DNA of 48,936 bases from Candidatus Doudnabacteria bacterium (GCA_903908535.1 CAIVSE010000077.1:1-48936), one strand, 5' to 3'. Positions 6,517-15,159 are shown, counted from the stretch's first letter. Translations and numbers: made by a program. The notes: generated by a model not told the origin, from the sequence alone.

Positions 6517-7890
6517 ATGAAAAAACTTCTATTGACGATTTTAGTAACAATTTTACTGGCTCCTACTTTGGCTTCGGCTGATGATTTTGAAGGCTTAAGT
6601 TCTTTGGGCAGCCAAACAACCACAACGACTCCAAGTCCTATATCTTTTTACTATGGGGATAACAACCCTTCAACAAATATTACGTTTAAAACCAACTGTA
6701 AAAAATTACCGTCGGTGTCAATTGCTGGATTGCCGGCAGGTGCTTTCACTCCTTCTGTTAGCACTAACCCACGTTCACTCGGTTCCTCCGTTTTGTTTGT
6801 AACAGTTTCATTCGGCGGCGCGTTACTTGAAGAGGGGCAATTTTCAATAAGCATAACCCTAACAGATGCCTGTAATCCAAATTTAACACAAACCACTTTA
6901 TACAATGTAAAAGTTTCAAGCACCTTTGATGTAACAAGTAATTACGTTTTGCCATCTGGATATACCGGCCTTGCCTATAACGCGGCCATCAATTTCCAGT
7001 ATAAAGGAATATATACCCCCTCCGTAAGTTTTACTGGATTACCTGCGGGGATGACTCTTAGCAAGGTGGTGCAAAATTCCCCCAATACCTCCGGCATTAT
7101 TCCCGTGCAGTCTTACTCTGTGATTTTAAGCGGCACCCCAACACAGTCTGGTTTCTTTAACCCACAACTATTTATAACTGACCCGACAACTGATAACACG
7201 GACACATATTCTGACAATTTGTCGCTTACAATTATCCAAAGCTCTAATGCTCCCACAATCCAGGCTTCCACCACTCCAGTCACTAGCAGCCAGCCTGGAA
7301 ATATAACCGACCTGGCAGGGACAAATATAAGCTCTAATGGCACGGTATATATGATTACCGCCAGCGGCCAAAAACGGCCGTATACTTCCGCTGGAGCCTT
7401 CCTGTCTTATGGTTTTAATTCCTGGGCTGACGTTGTTACAGCCAGCTCGGCCGATTTAGCTTTACCAACTGGAAATTTTATTCCACCACGGGACGGGAAG
7501 ATTATCTGTTCCAACAAGGGAAGTGATACGGGCACTTGTTATTTAATTACCAACAGCGAAAAGGCCGCCTTTACCAGTTCGGCGGTATTCACAGGTTTAG
7601 GGTTTAGTTTTTCTAATTCTTTGAGCGGTGACGTTTCTTTCCTAAATTCTGCTCCCAATATAAATTCTGTAACTCAAACTCACCCAGAAGGGGTTTTGTT
7701 AAACAAAGGCGGGACGATTTACCTTGTCGGCAACAATGGCTTGCTGGGAGTTCCCGATGTAAACACTTTGACCTCTTGGGGTTACACTTCCAGCGATTCA
7801 GTGCTTGCTAATTCGGCCGACAATGCTTTGCCGCAAATAGGCGTTATGCCCGCTCATACCGCTGGGGCTTTAAATCCTTTTGGAAACTGA
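6517..7890 (+). CDS. Secreted protein: Ig-like N-terminus, three-repeat C-terminal domain (paralogue 1)
   Basis: 457 aa from ATG 6517 (the track start at 6493 adds eight residues ahead of the signal peptide). MKKLLLTILVTILLAPTLASA is a Sec signal peptide. Residues about 25-250 contain putative-Ig (He_PIG-like) modules, shown by GLPAGMTLS and LSGTPTQSG. The C-terminal ~190 aa hold three repeats of about 58 aa with the core G-T-x-Y-x-I, ending in ALNPFGN: GTVYMITASGQKRPYTSAGA, GTCYLITNSEKAAF and GTIYLVGNNGLLGVP. It is probably cell-surface or extracellular, with the repeat domain as a common anchor or binding module. The protein at 11823-13205 shares this tail almost exactly. The gene opens the cargo part of the element. 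Confidence 0.75.
   Translation: MKKLLLTILVTILLAPTLASADDFEGLSSLGSQTTTTTPSPISFYYGDNNPSTNITFKTNCKKLPSVSIAGLPAGAFTPSVSTNPRSLGSSVLFVTVSFGGALLEEGQFSISITLTDACNPNLTQTTLYNVKVSSTFDVTSNYVLPSGYTGLAYNAAINFQYKGIYTPSVSFTGLPAGMTLSKVVQNSPNTSGIIPVQSYSVILSGTPTQSGFFNPQLFITDPTTDNTDTYSDNLSLTIIQSSNAPTIQASTTPVTSSQPGNITDLAGTNISSNGTVYMITASGQKRPYTSAGAFLSYGFNSWADVVTASSADLALPTGNFIPPRDGKIICSNKGSDTGTCYLITNSEKAAFTSSAVFTGLGFSFSNSLSGDVSFLNSAPNINSVTQTHPEGVLLNKGGTIYLVGNNGLLGVPDVNTLTSWGYTSSDSVLANSADNALPQIGVMPAHTAGALNPFGN
7313..7890 (+). repeat. ~580-bp direct repeat, copy 1 (C-terminal module of paralogue 1)
   Basis: The segment encoding the three-repeat domain is highly similar at protein level, and largely at DNA level, to 12630-13205. 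The two copies lie in the same orientation about 5.3 kb apart and bracket the SIR2/NERD/nuclease cassette. Confidence 0.75.
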
Positions 7891-7905
7891 TATCAAAAAT
7901 ATTTT

Positions 7906-9036
7906 ATGAACTTCCAGGAATTACAATCAAAGTGGTGGTATAGACTTCTAAAGATTATTTTTGCCTTGGCTTTTGTGGTCGGTGTGATTTTTGCATTTGT
8001 CGCCATTAGCCAGTATTTACCATCTAAAAGCACTCCTGCCGCAAAATCTATATTGAACTTCCAACAATTTTCACAATTACACGACGATGGGTTAAGTGTT
8101 CAACAGATTGTAGATTTTAACCACGTTCTCTATCCCTCATCTTCCAGCACTCCTTCCCAGTCCTCGGTAAAGACACCTTCTTGGCTGACTTACTTTGAAA
8201 TTTTAATTGGAGCTATACTGGTTGAAATAATATTTTTTTGGCTGATTCGTGGAGCGTTTTTGTATATTTTTGTTGGAAAAAAAACTTTAGCCACCAATGG
8301 CGCACTTTTTGGCGCAAAAAAAGCGACTAAAGTAGTTTTGGTGTTGGTTGGTGTTGCGCTGCTTGTTTTTGTAATTGTACGTATTTATTCCACAGTAAAA
8401 AATTACGGAGTAGTAAGTAATCCCGTTATGCCGCCTTCCCTTCAAATGCCAGTTACTGTTTTACCGACTAACGACGCTATTAACGGAAGCGGGACTTACT
8501 CCGATAAATACCCTCTAACATTTTCCGTAACGGGGAATAGCCAACTTACGAGTGAATTGGCCGCTTACGGGGTAATATATAAGGTCTGGCTGGGACTAAC
8601 AGGCTGGACTGGTTCGGGCAGTATCGGGGTAGACGGTAGTAGTGTTGTAAGTTTACATCCTGTTGGCGGGGGTGCCGATTATGGAGAGAGGGTTTCCTAT
8701 TCTGAAATACCCGCCTGCGCTGGATGTATGGAAGAAAACGCCGCACCTTACTTTTCAAGTGCAATGCAGACATACCAAGAATACGATGAAAAAAGTTTTG
8801 GTGTTCCTATAACCGTACCGCAAGGGCTAGAAGTTACGCCTATTTCATCCACGTTAGTAACTTACACATTGCCCGACGCTGACGGTCTGTCAACGCTCGG
8901 CGTGGTCTATTACCTTCCTGGTAGCCAAACAGTCAATGCTTATTACACAGATGCTGAATTTGTTTTGCCTGTGGGAGATACGGATTTATTAAACTTTTTG
9001 GCGCAGAATTTTATTCAGCAGGAAGGGTTAAAATAA
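7906..9036 (+). CDS. Hypothetical membrane protein with three TM helices
   Basis: 376 aa, 15 nt downstream of paralogue 1 and probably co-transcribed. Hydrophobic segments lie at about residues 13-36 (LLKIIFALAFVVGVIFAFVA), 92-117 and 137-158; residues 160-376 form one soluble domain that should face outside. That domain is rich in Tyr, Ser and Gly, with a CAGC motif (residue ~270) that could bind metal or form a disulfide. I recognise no family. Its place between a secreted protein and the SIR2 cassette suggests an envelope role, such as a partner of the secreted protein, but this is inference only. Confidence 0.7.
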   Translation: MNFQELQSKWWYRLLKIIFALAFVVGVIFAFVAISQYLPSKSTPAAKSILNFQQFSQLHDDGLSVQQIVDFNHVLYPSSSSTPSQSSVKTPSWLTYFEILIGAILVEIIFFWLIRGAFLYIFVGKKTLATNGALFGAKKATKVVLVLVGVALLVFVIVRIYSTVKNYGVVSNPVMPPSLQMPVTVLPTNDAINGSGTYSDKYPLTFSVTGNSQLTSELAAYGVIYKVWLGLTGWTGSGSIGVDGSSVVSLHPVGGGADYGERVSYSEIPACAGCMEENAAPYFSSAMQTYQEYDEKSFGVPITVPQGLEVTPISSTLVTYTLPDADGLSTLGVVYYLPGSQTVNAYYTDAEFVLPVGDTDLLNFLAQNFIQQEGLK

Positions 9037-9128
9037 AGTTATTGCGCCAACCTGGTTGGCAGGCCCAAGGCGTCCGGCTCGTGCTTTGACTATAACCCGA
9101 CGATGGGCGGTAGTTAAATTATAATTTT

Positions 9129-9323
9129 ATGGTAAAAAAACTATTGCTAATTATGAAGCCCAGTACAGGGGAAACAGCGGAAGAATTTGCCGCCCGTACT
9201 TGGCAAAACTTGGCAGGCCGAGGTTTAGCAAAAGACGGAAAGCTGGTTTCCCAGGGCGAAATGGGTAAAATTTTAGACAAAGAGCAAACGCTAAAAAATC
9301 AAGACGGCGTTATTCTAGGGTAG
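9129..9323 (+). CDS. Small hypothetical protein, 64 aa
   Basis: A soluble, charged small protein (MVKKLLLIMKPSTGETAEEF at the start). The ATG is preceded by TAAATTATAATTTT, giving a -10 within leaderless range and no SD. The 92 nt upstream hold a hairpin GCCAA-CCTGG-TTGGC and a wider GCCCA / TGGGC pairing. It lies 54 nt before the SIR2 gene and could be a regulator or antidote-size partner of the cassette; nothing in its sequence proves this. No family recognised. Confidence 0.5.
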   Translation: MVKKLLLIMKPSTGETAEEFAARTWQNLAGRGLAKDGKLVSQGEMGKILDKEQTLKNQDGVILG

Positions 9324-9377
9324 GAAGAGGCGGGCTGATTTGTATAATGGCCGAAAAGGGCTATAATATAAGCGGAA

Positions 9378-10412
9378 ATGGATTTTAAAATGGGGGTAAT
9401 TAAATATATGCCAAAACCAGTAATAATCTTGGGGGCAGGTGCTTCTTATGACTACATTCACAGAGGCGATAGTAACCTTCCGCTTAATCACGAGCCTCCT
9501 TTAGCGAATAACCTTTTTGATAAAAGGTTTGAAGGGATTATTAAGCATTTTCCGCAAGTGATGAACCTTTCAGCCAGCGTGGCCTCGGCTTCACGGCAAG
9601 GAAAAGGATTGGAAGAACTCTTTACAGAGATTCAGGCCAAAAGTTCGCAGAATCCCGAAAGACTGCAACAGCTCATAGCCTGCCAGTTCTATCTGCAAAA
9701 ACTTTTTAGAGATATTACCAGCAATTATGGGAGCCAATCCCAAAATAATTACAGCGAGCTTATTAACCAGATTAGGGACAATGGCGGCCAAGCGTGTGTG
9801 GTAAATTTTAACTATGACTTGCTGTTTGAGCAGGCTACTGGGTACAAATTAGAAAATGTTGGCGATTTTGTCGCCCACCCTATCAAAATAATTAAGGTTC
9901 ACGGGGCCTATAACTGGACTAAAGTTTTGCGGAACGCTTTTCGCATCCCAAGCGACGGTGACACTTACGGCTTTTTGATGAACAACCCAGAACATCTACT
10001 AAAAAATCCATCAGAAGATACAGACCCAATTTATATTCAGGACGGCTACGGTATGACGGATGGCAGTGGAGATAAATACTTCTTTTATCCCTGGATTGCA
10101 ATTCCCATTGCAGATAAAAATACCTTCGTTTGCCCGCCCGACCATCTGGTCGTATTAAAGGAAGCGTTGCGGCAAACCGATAGAATTTTAATTGTGGGAT
10201 GGAAGGCGGCAGACCAACACTTAGTTAAGCTAATGGGAGATGTTGTTCAGCAGGCTGTAAAAATAATTATTGTTAGCGGTTCAGGTAAAACCGCAAGGGA
10301 AATCCAAGCTAAATTATCGGGAGTAATAAACGCCACTTTTCCAAACTCGGTAGCTACGTTCAGCGATTTCGTGGGTAGTCAAATTTGCCAAGAATTTTTT
10401 CAAACCGAATAA
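9378..10412 (+). CDS. SIR2-like NADase domain protein (candidate defence effector)
   Basis: 344 aa from ATG 9378; ATG 9411 (MPKPVIILGAG) is also possible. SIR2-type NAD-fold landmarks are visible: GAGASYD near the N-terminus (nucleotide-binding glycine loop), VVNFNYDLLFE (the N-x-D region carrying the expected catalytic Asn), KVHGAYNW (the expected catalytic His) and ILIVGWKAADQHL (the late Rossmann strand with Asp-x-His). SIR2 domains of this group act in several antiphage systems by destroying NAD+ once triggered. TATAAT lies 10 nt before the first ATG. The gene ends 1 nt before the NERD gene starts, so the two are one operon. Role as a defence effector is inferred from family and context. 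Confidence 0.82.
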   Translation: MDFKMGVIKYMPKPVIILGAGASYDYIHRGDSNLPLNHEPPLANNLFDKRFEGIIKHFPQVMNLSASVASASRQGKGLEELFTEIQAKSSQNPERLQQLIACQFYLQKLFRDITSNYGSQSQNNYSELINQIRDNGGQACVVNFNYDLLFEQATGYKLENVGDFVAHPIKIIKVHGAYNWTKVLRNAFRIPSDGDTYGFLMNNPEHLLKNPSEDTDPIYIQDGYGMTDGSGDKYFFYPWIAIPIADKNTFVCPPDHLVVLKEALRQTDRILIVGWKAADQHLVKLMGDVVQQAVKIIIVSGSGKTAREIQAKLSGVINATFPNSVATFSDFVGSQICQEFFQTE

Positions 10413-10413
10413 T

Positions 10414-11226
10414 ATGCCCTACCTAAGTTTGCCCTTTGCCAGAAAGACTTGGATTGTAAACGCTACAAAGTTTTGGACCACGCTGGCCTTAATCTTCGCC
10501 CTGCTTGCTCTTGATGTAGTTTGGTTAGTTGTCAGGGCAAAGACTTTAAATTTTCGTATCTTTGTAGTCACCCCTCCCCTGAAAGCCGTAATATCTTTGC
10601 TAATAATTTTGGCCATAGTTGTTCTGTTCATTTGGTTTATGGTTAAAGTGGATGAGCGACTGGACGCCAGGATGGAAAAGTGCTTGGCCAATTATGAACA
10701 CGCCCGCAAAGGTGATGACGGGGAAATCCTGGTACGTAAATATTTAAACCAATATTTGGACGAGAAACAGTACAAAATCTATCCTAATTACAAGATTCCC
10801 GCAGTAAAGGCGGATTATGACTTCGTAGTTGTCGGCCCCAAGGGCGTAATTTTAATAGAAGTTAAAACTTATGACGTCCATACAGTCTTTACCTACGATA
10901 AAGCATATGGCCAATCAGCGGATGGCAAATTATTTTCACTCTGGGATATTCGGGAAAAAGTTAAATGGCGGGCTGGGCAGTTAGAGAGGTATTTGGCCGA
11001 ACACGGCTTGGATAATATCAACGTACGCAAGGTGGTCCTGTTTGTGAATCTCAAATCGGTGGAAATCCAGGGCGGCTGGAAGAATAAATATAAGGTCTAT
11101 GTGGCCCAGGGTATTCCCGCATTTGCTGATTACCTTTTTCGCCAACAGCCAAGCCCCCAGTTTACGCCCGAATATGTTAAACGAGTTTGCGATGCCTTTA
11201 ATATTCAAACTACACCAGCTGTATGA
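10414..11226 (+). CDS. Membrane-anchored NERD-domain nuclease-like protein
   Basis: 270 aa. Two hydrophobic helices (about residues 18-40 and 48-72) anchor the protein. A NERD domain follows: GDDGEILVRKYLNQYL, then YDFVVVGPKGVILIEVKTYD, which carries the Asp and Glu-x-Lys of the nuclease-related fold. NERD proteins are predicted PD-(D/E)XK-like nucleases and often sit with other DNA-processing or defence genes. It starts 1 nt after the SIR2 stop and overlaps the next nuclease-like gene by 4 nt (ATGA-type), so stoichiometric expression of all three is likely. Membrane anchoring suggests it acts at incoming DNA or at the envelope. Confidence 0.8.
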   Translation: MPYLSLPFARKTWIVNATKFWTTLALIFALLALDVVWLVVRAKTLNFRIFVVTPPLKAVISLLIILAIVVLFIWFMVKVDERLDARMEKCLANYEHARKGDDGEILVRKYLNQYLDEKQYKIYPNYKIPAVKADYDFVVVGPKGVILIEVKTYDVHTVFTYDKAYGQSADGKLFSLWDIREKVKWRAGQLERYLAEHGLDNINVRKVVLFVNLKSVEIQGGWKNKYKVYVAQGIPAFADYLFRQQPSPQFTPEYVKRVCDAFNIQTTPAV

Positions 11227-11807
11227 TTAACGACATCTTGGAACAAACCGCAGAGGACTATTTTCGGCATTTGGGATATTTCACCCAGCACAACGTTAAG
11301 TATAAGCCGAACAAGAAGGGGCCTGCTTACGCCGTCCATTCCGACATAGATATAATCGGCATTAACCCCACTAAACGTGGTATAGAGCGGGTTGTGGTGG
11401 TAAGCTGTAAGAGCTGGCACGGCGGCATACGGATAAAAGGTTCCCTAGATGCCATAAAAAGGAGTTTAAGGAGAACAAGGAAGATTTACCGTGAAGTAGC
11501 CCAGCCGTACTGGTCAAAGGCTTTAAAAGATAAAGTCTACGAGCTGACTGACCAAAAAACTTTCGTCTTCTATTTTTGTTGTACCAGGTACGATAAACGG
11601 CATAGGGAACTGTGGGAGGGTGACAAAGAGTTTCGGAAAAATCTGGCTGGCTGTAAGATTAAACTACTGGACTTTGAAGAAATGGCCACGGCCATATGGC
11701 CCGAAATGCACATTATTACACCTTCCAACAGCGAACTCGGCAGGCTGTTCCAGTTCATCCACTTTAGCGGCGGGAAATTACATTATAAGGATTTAATTAA
11801 AAAATAA
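11223..11807 (+). CDS. Restriction-endonuclease-like (PD-(D/E)XK superfamily) protein
   Basis: 194 aa, overlapping the NERD gene by 4 nt. The N-terminus (ILEQTAEDYFRHLGYFTQHN) resembles the first helix and basic segment of Mrr-like nucleases. SDIDIIGINP supplies the expected metal-binding Asp, and VVVSCKSWHGG lies where E-x-K is normally found, with Ser in place of Glu. Such a change may mean an alternative acidic residue completes the site, as in other divergent PD-(D/E)XK families, or that catalysis is lost. It closes the SIR2-NERD-nuclease operon. No methylase accompanies it, so it is not a standard restriction-modification enzyme. Confidence 0.65.
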   Translation: MINDILEQTAEDYFRHLGYFTQHNVKYKPNKKGPAYAVHSDIDIIGINPTKRGIERVVVVSCKSWHGGIRIKGSLDAIKRSLRRTRKIYREVAQPYWSKALKDKVYELTDQKTFVFYFCCTRYDKRHRELWEGDKEFRKNLAGCKIKLLDFEEMATAIWPEMHIITPSNSELGRLFQFIHFSGGKLHYKDLIKK

Positions 11808-11822
11808 TTAAGCCAAAACTTT

Positions 11823-13205
11823 ATGAAAAAAATTTATGTCAGCCTCTTCGTTCTTGTGCTTTGCTTGGCCTTCTATGCGCCCAATGCTAAAGCAGAAAAT
11901 CAAGCGTTTCAAATAATAACAACATCGCCTTTGCCCAATGCTTCCCTTGCTGATTATTATTCAGCTACCATTAAATATATTTATAGCGGCATTTGTGACC
12001 CTATTGTTACTACTCAAGGACTACCGCCGGGCATCAATTTAGGAAGTGGCTCAGTAAATGCTACTGATTTAGGCTCAACCACTCTAGTGGGTGCTCCAAC
12101 ACAAGAGGGGGTCTATACGGTTAAGTTTTATTTAAGTGATTCTTGCGGTTCCACCTTAGAACAAGATTTTAGCCTAACAGTAGTAAGTTATGTTCAAAAA
12201 GTTACAACTACTCAGGCAGGGGGCGCAACTACTGGTTTTCCTTACAATTCTACAATTAGCTTTGACTGGTTTGGCCCCACTGTCCCCGCAACAATAGTTT
12301 CAGGTTTGCCCCCAGGAATTGCCTCAAGCATTCCAGTTATGACCCCTGTTCAACAGGCTTCGGTTAGTGGCTTTTCGGACGCCATAACTTTGACCGGCAC
12401 GCCAACCCAAGCTGGTGTCTATAATGTTTTGGTTACAGTAACTGACCCTACTGCAAGTACAACTTTAGATTATCCTTTATCCATAGGCGCAAATCCATAT
12501 GCGTCCAATAATCCGCAACCAGCCGCTAGTCCAACATCCGTTCCAACGCCAATAGTTTCGAATCCCGCCATAACTAATCAAACAACCCCCACAACCGTAA
12601 ACCAAACATCAACCAGCGGCACAGACCCCGCCGGCACAAATGTTATCTCTAACGGTATAGTCTATGAAATAACCGCCAGCGGCCAAAAACGGCCATATAC
12701 TTCGGCTGGAGCTTTCTTGTCTTACGGTTTTAACTCCTGGGCCAATGTAGTTACAGCCAGTTCCGCCGATTTAGCTTTGCCCACGGGGAATTTTATCCCG
12801 CCACGTGACGGGAAGATTATTTGCTCCAACAAAGGAAGCGATATGGGAACTTGTTACCTAATTACAGATAGCAAAAAAGCCGCCTTTACCAGTGCGGCCG
12901 TGTTTACAGGTTTAGGATTTAGTTTCTCCAATTCCTTGAGCGGTGATGTTTCCTTTTTACCATCTGCCCCAAATATCAGCTCTGCCAGCCAGTTGCATCC
13001 TGCGGGCATTTTAGTAAATAAGGGCGGCACAATTTACCTCACAGGCGATAATGGACTGCTTGGTGTGCCAGATATGGCCACACTGACCTCTTGGGGTTAT
13101 TCCTTAACCGATTCTGTCCCCGCCAATGCCGCCGATTCAGCTACGGCGCAAAGCGGCGTAATGACAGCTCACACGGCTGGGGCGTTGAACCCATTTGGTA
13201 ATTGA
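11823..13205 (+). CDS. Secreted protein: Ig-like N-terminus, three-repeat C-terminal domain (paralogue 2)
   Basis: 460 aa with signal peptide MKKIYVSLFVLVLCLAFYA. The N-terminal half has two putative-Ig modules (GLPPGINLGSG, GLPPGIASS, LTGTPTQAGVY) and a Pro/Thr/Ser-rich linker. The C-terminal ~190 aa are almost identical to those of the protein at 6517-7890, including GQKRPYTSAGAFLSYGFNSW, DGKIICSNKGSD and the terminal ALNPFGN, while the N-terminal halves have diverged strongly. This pattern suggests either selection on a shared anchor/binding module or gene conversion, with fast change of the exposed part. It starts 15 nt after the nuclease gene and may belong to the same transcript. Confidence 0.75.
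   Translation: MKKIYVSLFVLVLCLAFYAPNAKAENQAFQIITTSPLPNASLADYYSATIKYIYSGICDPIVTTQGLPPGINLGSGSVNATDLGSTTLVGAPTQEGVYTVKFYLSDSCGSTLEQDFSLTVVSYVQKVTTTQAGGATTGFPYNSTISFDWFGPTVPATIVSGLPPGIASSIPVMTPVQQASVSGFSDAITLTGTPTQAGVYNVLVTVTDPTASTTLDYPLSIGANPYASNNPQPAASPTSVPTPIVSNPAITNQTTPTTVNQTSTSGTDPAGTNVISNGIVYEITASGQKRPYTSAGAFLSYGFNSWANVVTASSADLALPTGNFIPPRDGKIICSNKGSDMGTCYLITDSKKAAFTSAAVFTGLGFSFSNSLSGDVSFLPSAPNISSASQLHPAGILVNKGGTIYLTGDNGLLGVPDMATLTSWGYSLTDSVPANAADSATAQSGVMTAHTAGALNPFGN
12630..13205 (+). repeat. ~580-bp direct repeat, copy 2 (C-terminal module of paralogue 2)
   Basis: Second copy of the block at 7313-7890, same orientation. Recombination between the copies would fuse the two secreted-protein genes and delete the membrane protein, the SIR2/NERD/nuclease cassette and the small ORF. 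Confidence 0.75.
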
Positions 13206-13226
13206 TGGTTATTAAAGTTTTATAGT

Positions 13227-14222
13227 ATGGCCGTCCTGTTTTTCCAAAATAAGTTTCATCCAAAAGTTAAGTATGGCCCGAATTTTGATTTAGAGGCCAG
13301 TTTCCTTTCTGAAAAAGGGGTGGCTTTTGAAGGGGAAGGTGGATTTTTTGCCATCAGTATGAACTTTGGAGGAGACCCTTATTTTGCACCAGTTCCAAAC
13401 CCTCCCGAAATTTCTTTAAAGGATTGGGTTTTAAAAAGTTTTGGGGATGGTAATCCGACAGAGCACGGGACTGTCCCTGGTGTATGTTATAAGCGGATTT
13501 GGAGGCCTGGTATAAATAACTATTATAACCGTGGTTTTGAAAAAACAATTTCGCAGAAGGAACTTACCCAATCATCCGTTTCCTTGCAGATTTTACTGGA
13601 TAAATTAGAGAGTTTGTTTGAATTTTTAGAGCCGAGCGAGCAAAATGAATCCGCATATGGTCATAGAATAAGAGAAATTATTTTGTTAGCTTCTATGGAA
13701 GTTGAATCTGCTTGGTCTGCGGTTCTCAGGGATAATGGTTATACATCGGAGCAGGATTTTAATACCAAGGATTATGTTAAACTTCTAAACCCAATGTTTT
13801 TGGATGGATATAAATTATCTCTCCAGCAATATCCCCAATTTAGCCCTTTTAGTCCTTTTGAAGGCTGGAACCCCGCTGCCCCGACCCATTCTTTAATTTG
13901 GTATGATGCCTACAACAAAATAAAACATGACAGAGAGAAAAACCTGCCTTTGGCTACATTGCAAAATGCTATTACGTCAGTTGGTGCAGCGGCGGTAATG
14001 TACAGAGCGCAATTTGGATTTAATAGACCATTTACTTGGACCCAGCAACCAAAACCGCCTTTTATAGACAGTATATTTTCGCTAGAGACGAGTGACGGAT
14101 TCAAAAAATACGAAAAAGATTTTTATATATCAAAATTAGGCCTTCGCCAGTCTGGTTCCACTATTGAGCTTGACCATGGTCCCGCCCAAAACTGGACAAT
14201 ACTAAATTATAAATTTGATTAA
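13227..14222 (+). CDS. Hypothetical protein with a HEPN-like C-terminal segment
   Basis: 331 aa, soluble, no signal peptide. The second half is mainly helical. WYDAYNKIKHDREKN (residue ~225) followed by a helix, LATLQNAITSVGAAAVMY, resembles the N-x-[IV]-K-H-x-R pattern seen in HEPN-type proteins, many of which are RNases or abortive-infection effectors. A central helix pair (LLDKLESLFEFLEPSEQNE, REIILLASMEVESAWSAVL) fits a helical bundle. The first ~120 aa are of unknown type. The gene sits 21 nt after paralogue 2, at the end of the plus-strand cargo run, so it could be a fourth member of the defence cassette. The HEPN call is tentative. Confidence 0.6.
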   Translation: MAVLFFQNKFHPKVKYGPNFDLEASFLSEKGVAFEGEGGFFAISMNFGGDPYFAPVPNPPEISLKDWVLKSFGDGNPTEHGTVPGVCYKRIWRPGINNYYNRGFEKTISQKELTQSSVSLQILLDKLESLFEFLEPSEQNESAYGHRIREIILLASMEVESAWSAVLRDNGYTSEQDFNTKDYVKLLNPMFLDGYKLSLQQYPQFSPFSPFEGWNPAAPTHSLIWYDAYNKIKHDREKNLPLATLQNAITSVGAAAVMYRAQFGFNRPFTWTQQPKPPFIDSIFSLETSDGFKKYEKDFYISKLGLRQSGSTIELDHGPAQNWTILNYKFD

Positions 14223-14276
14223 CGAAAAGCTACTTCCTGTAATTAGACTTATGGGAAGTCGGAGCGTATTTTGTAT

Positions 14277-14311
14277 AAAAAAACCGTAGAACCTTTTAGA
14301 GGAACTACGGT
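14277..14311 (-). terminator. Intrinsic terminator of the M50-type peptidase gene
   Basis: Minus strand ACCGTAG ... CTACGGT stem (with inner CC/GG pairs) followed by a T7 run. Confidence 0.8.
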
Positions 14312-14339
14312 AGGTGTTTGGCTTGATGGTCGGTGATGC

Positions 14340-15137
14340 CTACTTCCCGAACAGCCAGTGAAAGTCCTGTAACGTAGAAGTAATTAGGTCGTAGACGAAC
14401 AACCCAAATATTATCAACATTCCAGCCAGTCGGTACAGAGCCAGCAACAAGCGTGGGGCCTTAATCTTTTCTAATGACGTTTCTATAATACGTCCACCGT
14501 CCAGCGGCAGAAATGGCAGCGTGTTCATCAATCCCAAACAAAGGGACAAAGTGCAAGCCATCATCACCCCTTTGGTAAAGTTCAGGTTGTAATGGTAAAC
14601 ATCGGCAGCAAGTTTTAAGTATCCGCCGTTTGACTTAAATGCTTCGGGGTGAAAAACGGAGGCGTGGGCCATAAGAGCTAATAAGCACAGCCCCAAGAGC
14701 GGAACCCCGTATCGGCAGAATTGTTTCTTTAGCGGCAGTAAAACTAAGGCCATAACTGCACAGGCTCCAGCTATTCGGTAGTCGGCCATTGTCAGTTCGC
14801 AGACAGCCAGAACCACGAGTGGATAAAAGATACTCCCCCAAACACCCGCCCCGTAAATCACGGAGGATTCGCTGTAAGGCAGCCACCGTTGTATTTTCAG
14901 GCTGTCCCTGGTTGAGTTCTTGACGTAAGCCATAAACGGCAGGATGTTGAGGTAAAACGGCGTGTTGGGTAGCAGCCAAGGAATACTAAGCCGCAGCCGA
15001 GGCCAAGATGTGATTGGTACCCCAAAGCCCCATTCTCTGACCCTGAGCCCACGTTTTAACATCTCACGGGCGTGTTCATACTCGTGGAGCAGAACAAAAA
15101 TAACCGTAACCAAAATACACGTCACCAAGCCAAGCAT
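14340..15137 (-). CDS. M50-type membrane metallopeptidase (site-2-protease-like)
   Basis: 265 aa from ATG 15137. This start has AAGGGGG about 7 nt upstream and lies in a ~20-nt leader after a promoter at 15160-15189; the track start (GTG 15158) would sit at the transcription start. The protein has about six hydrophobic segments. The zinc-binding motif HEYEH lies in the first helix (VIFVLLHEYEHA), and the second motif NTLPFLPLDGGR near residue 220 supplies the third metal ligand. M50 peptidases cut substrates within the membrane, often releasing signalling domains. A single-gene unit with its own promoter and terminator inside the element; it might regulate envelope or element functions. Substrate unknown. 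Confidence 0.78.
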   Translation of the reverse strand: MLGLVTCILVTVIFVLLHEYEHAREMLKRGLRVREWGFGVPITSWPRLRLSIPWLLPNTPFYLNILPFMAYVKNSTRDSLKIQRWLPYSESSVIYGAGVWGSIFYPLVVLAVCELTMADYRIAGACAVMALVLLPLKKQFCRYGVPLLGLCLLALMAHASVFHPEAFKSNGGYLKLAADVYHYNLNFTKGVMMACTLSLCLGLMNTLPFLPLDGGRIIETSLEKIKAPRLLLALYRLAGMLIIFGLFVYDLITSTLQDFHWLFGK

Positions 15138-15159
15138 ATTTGTCCCCCTTTGACTCACA

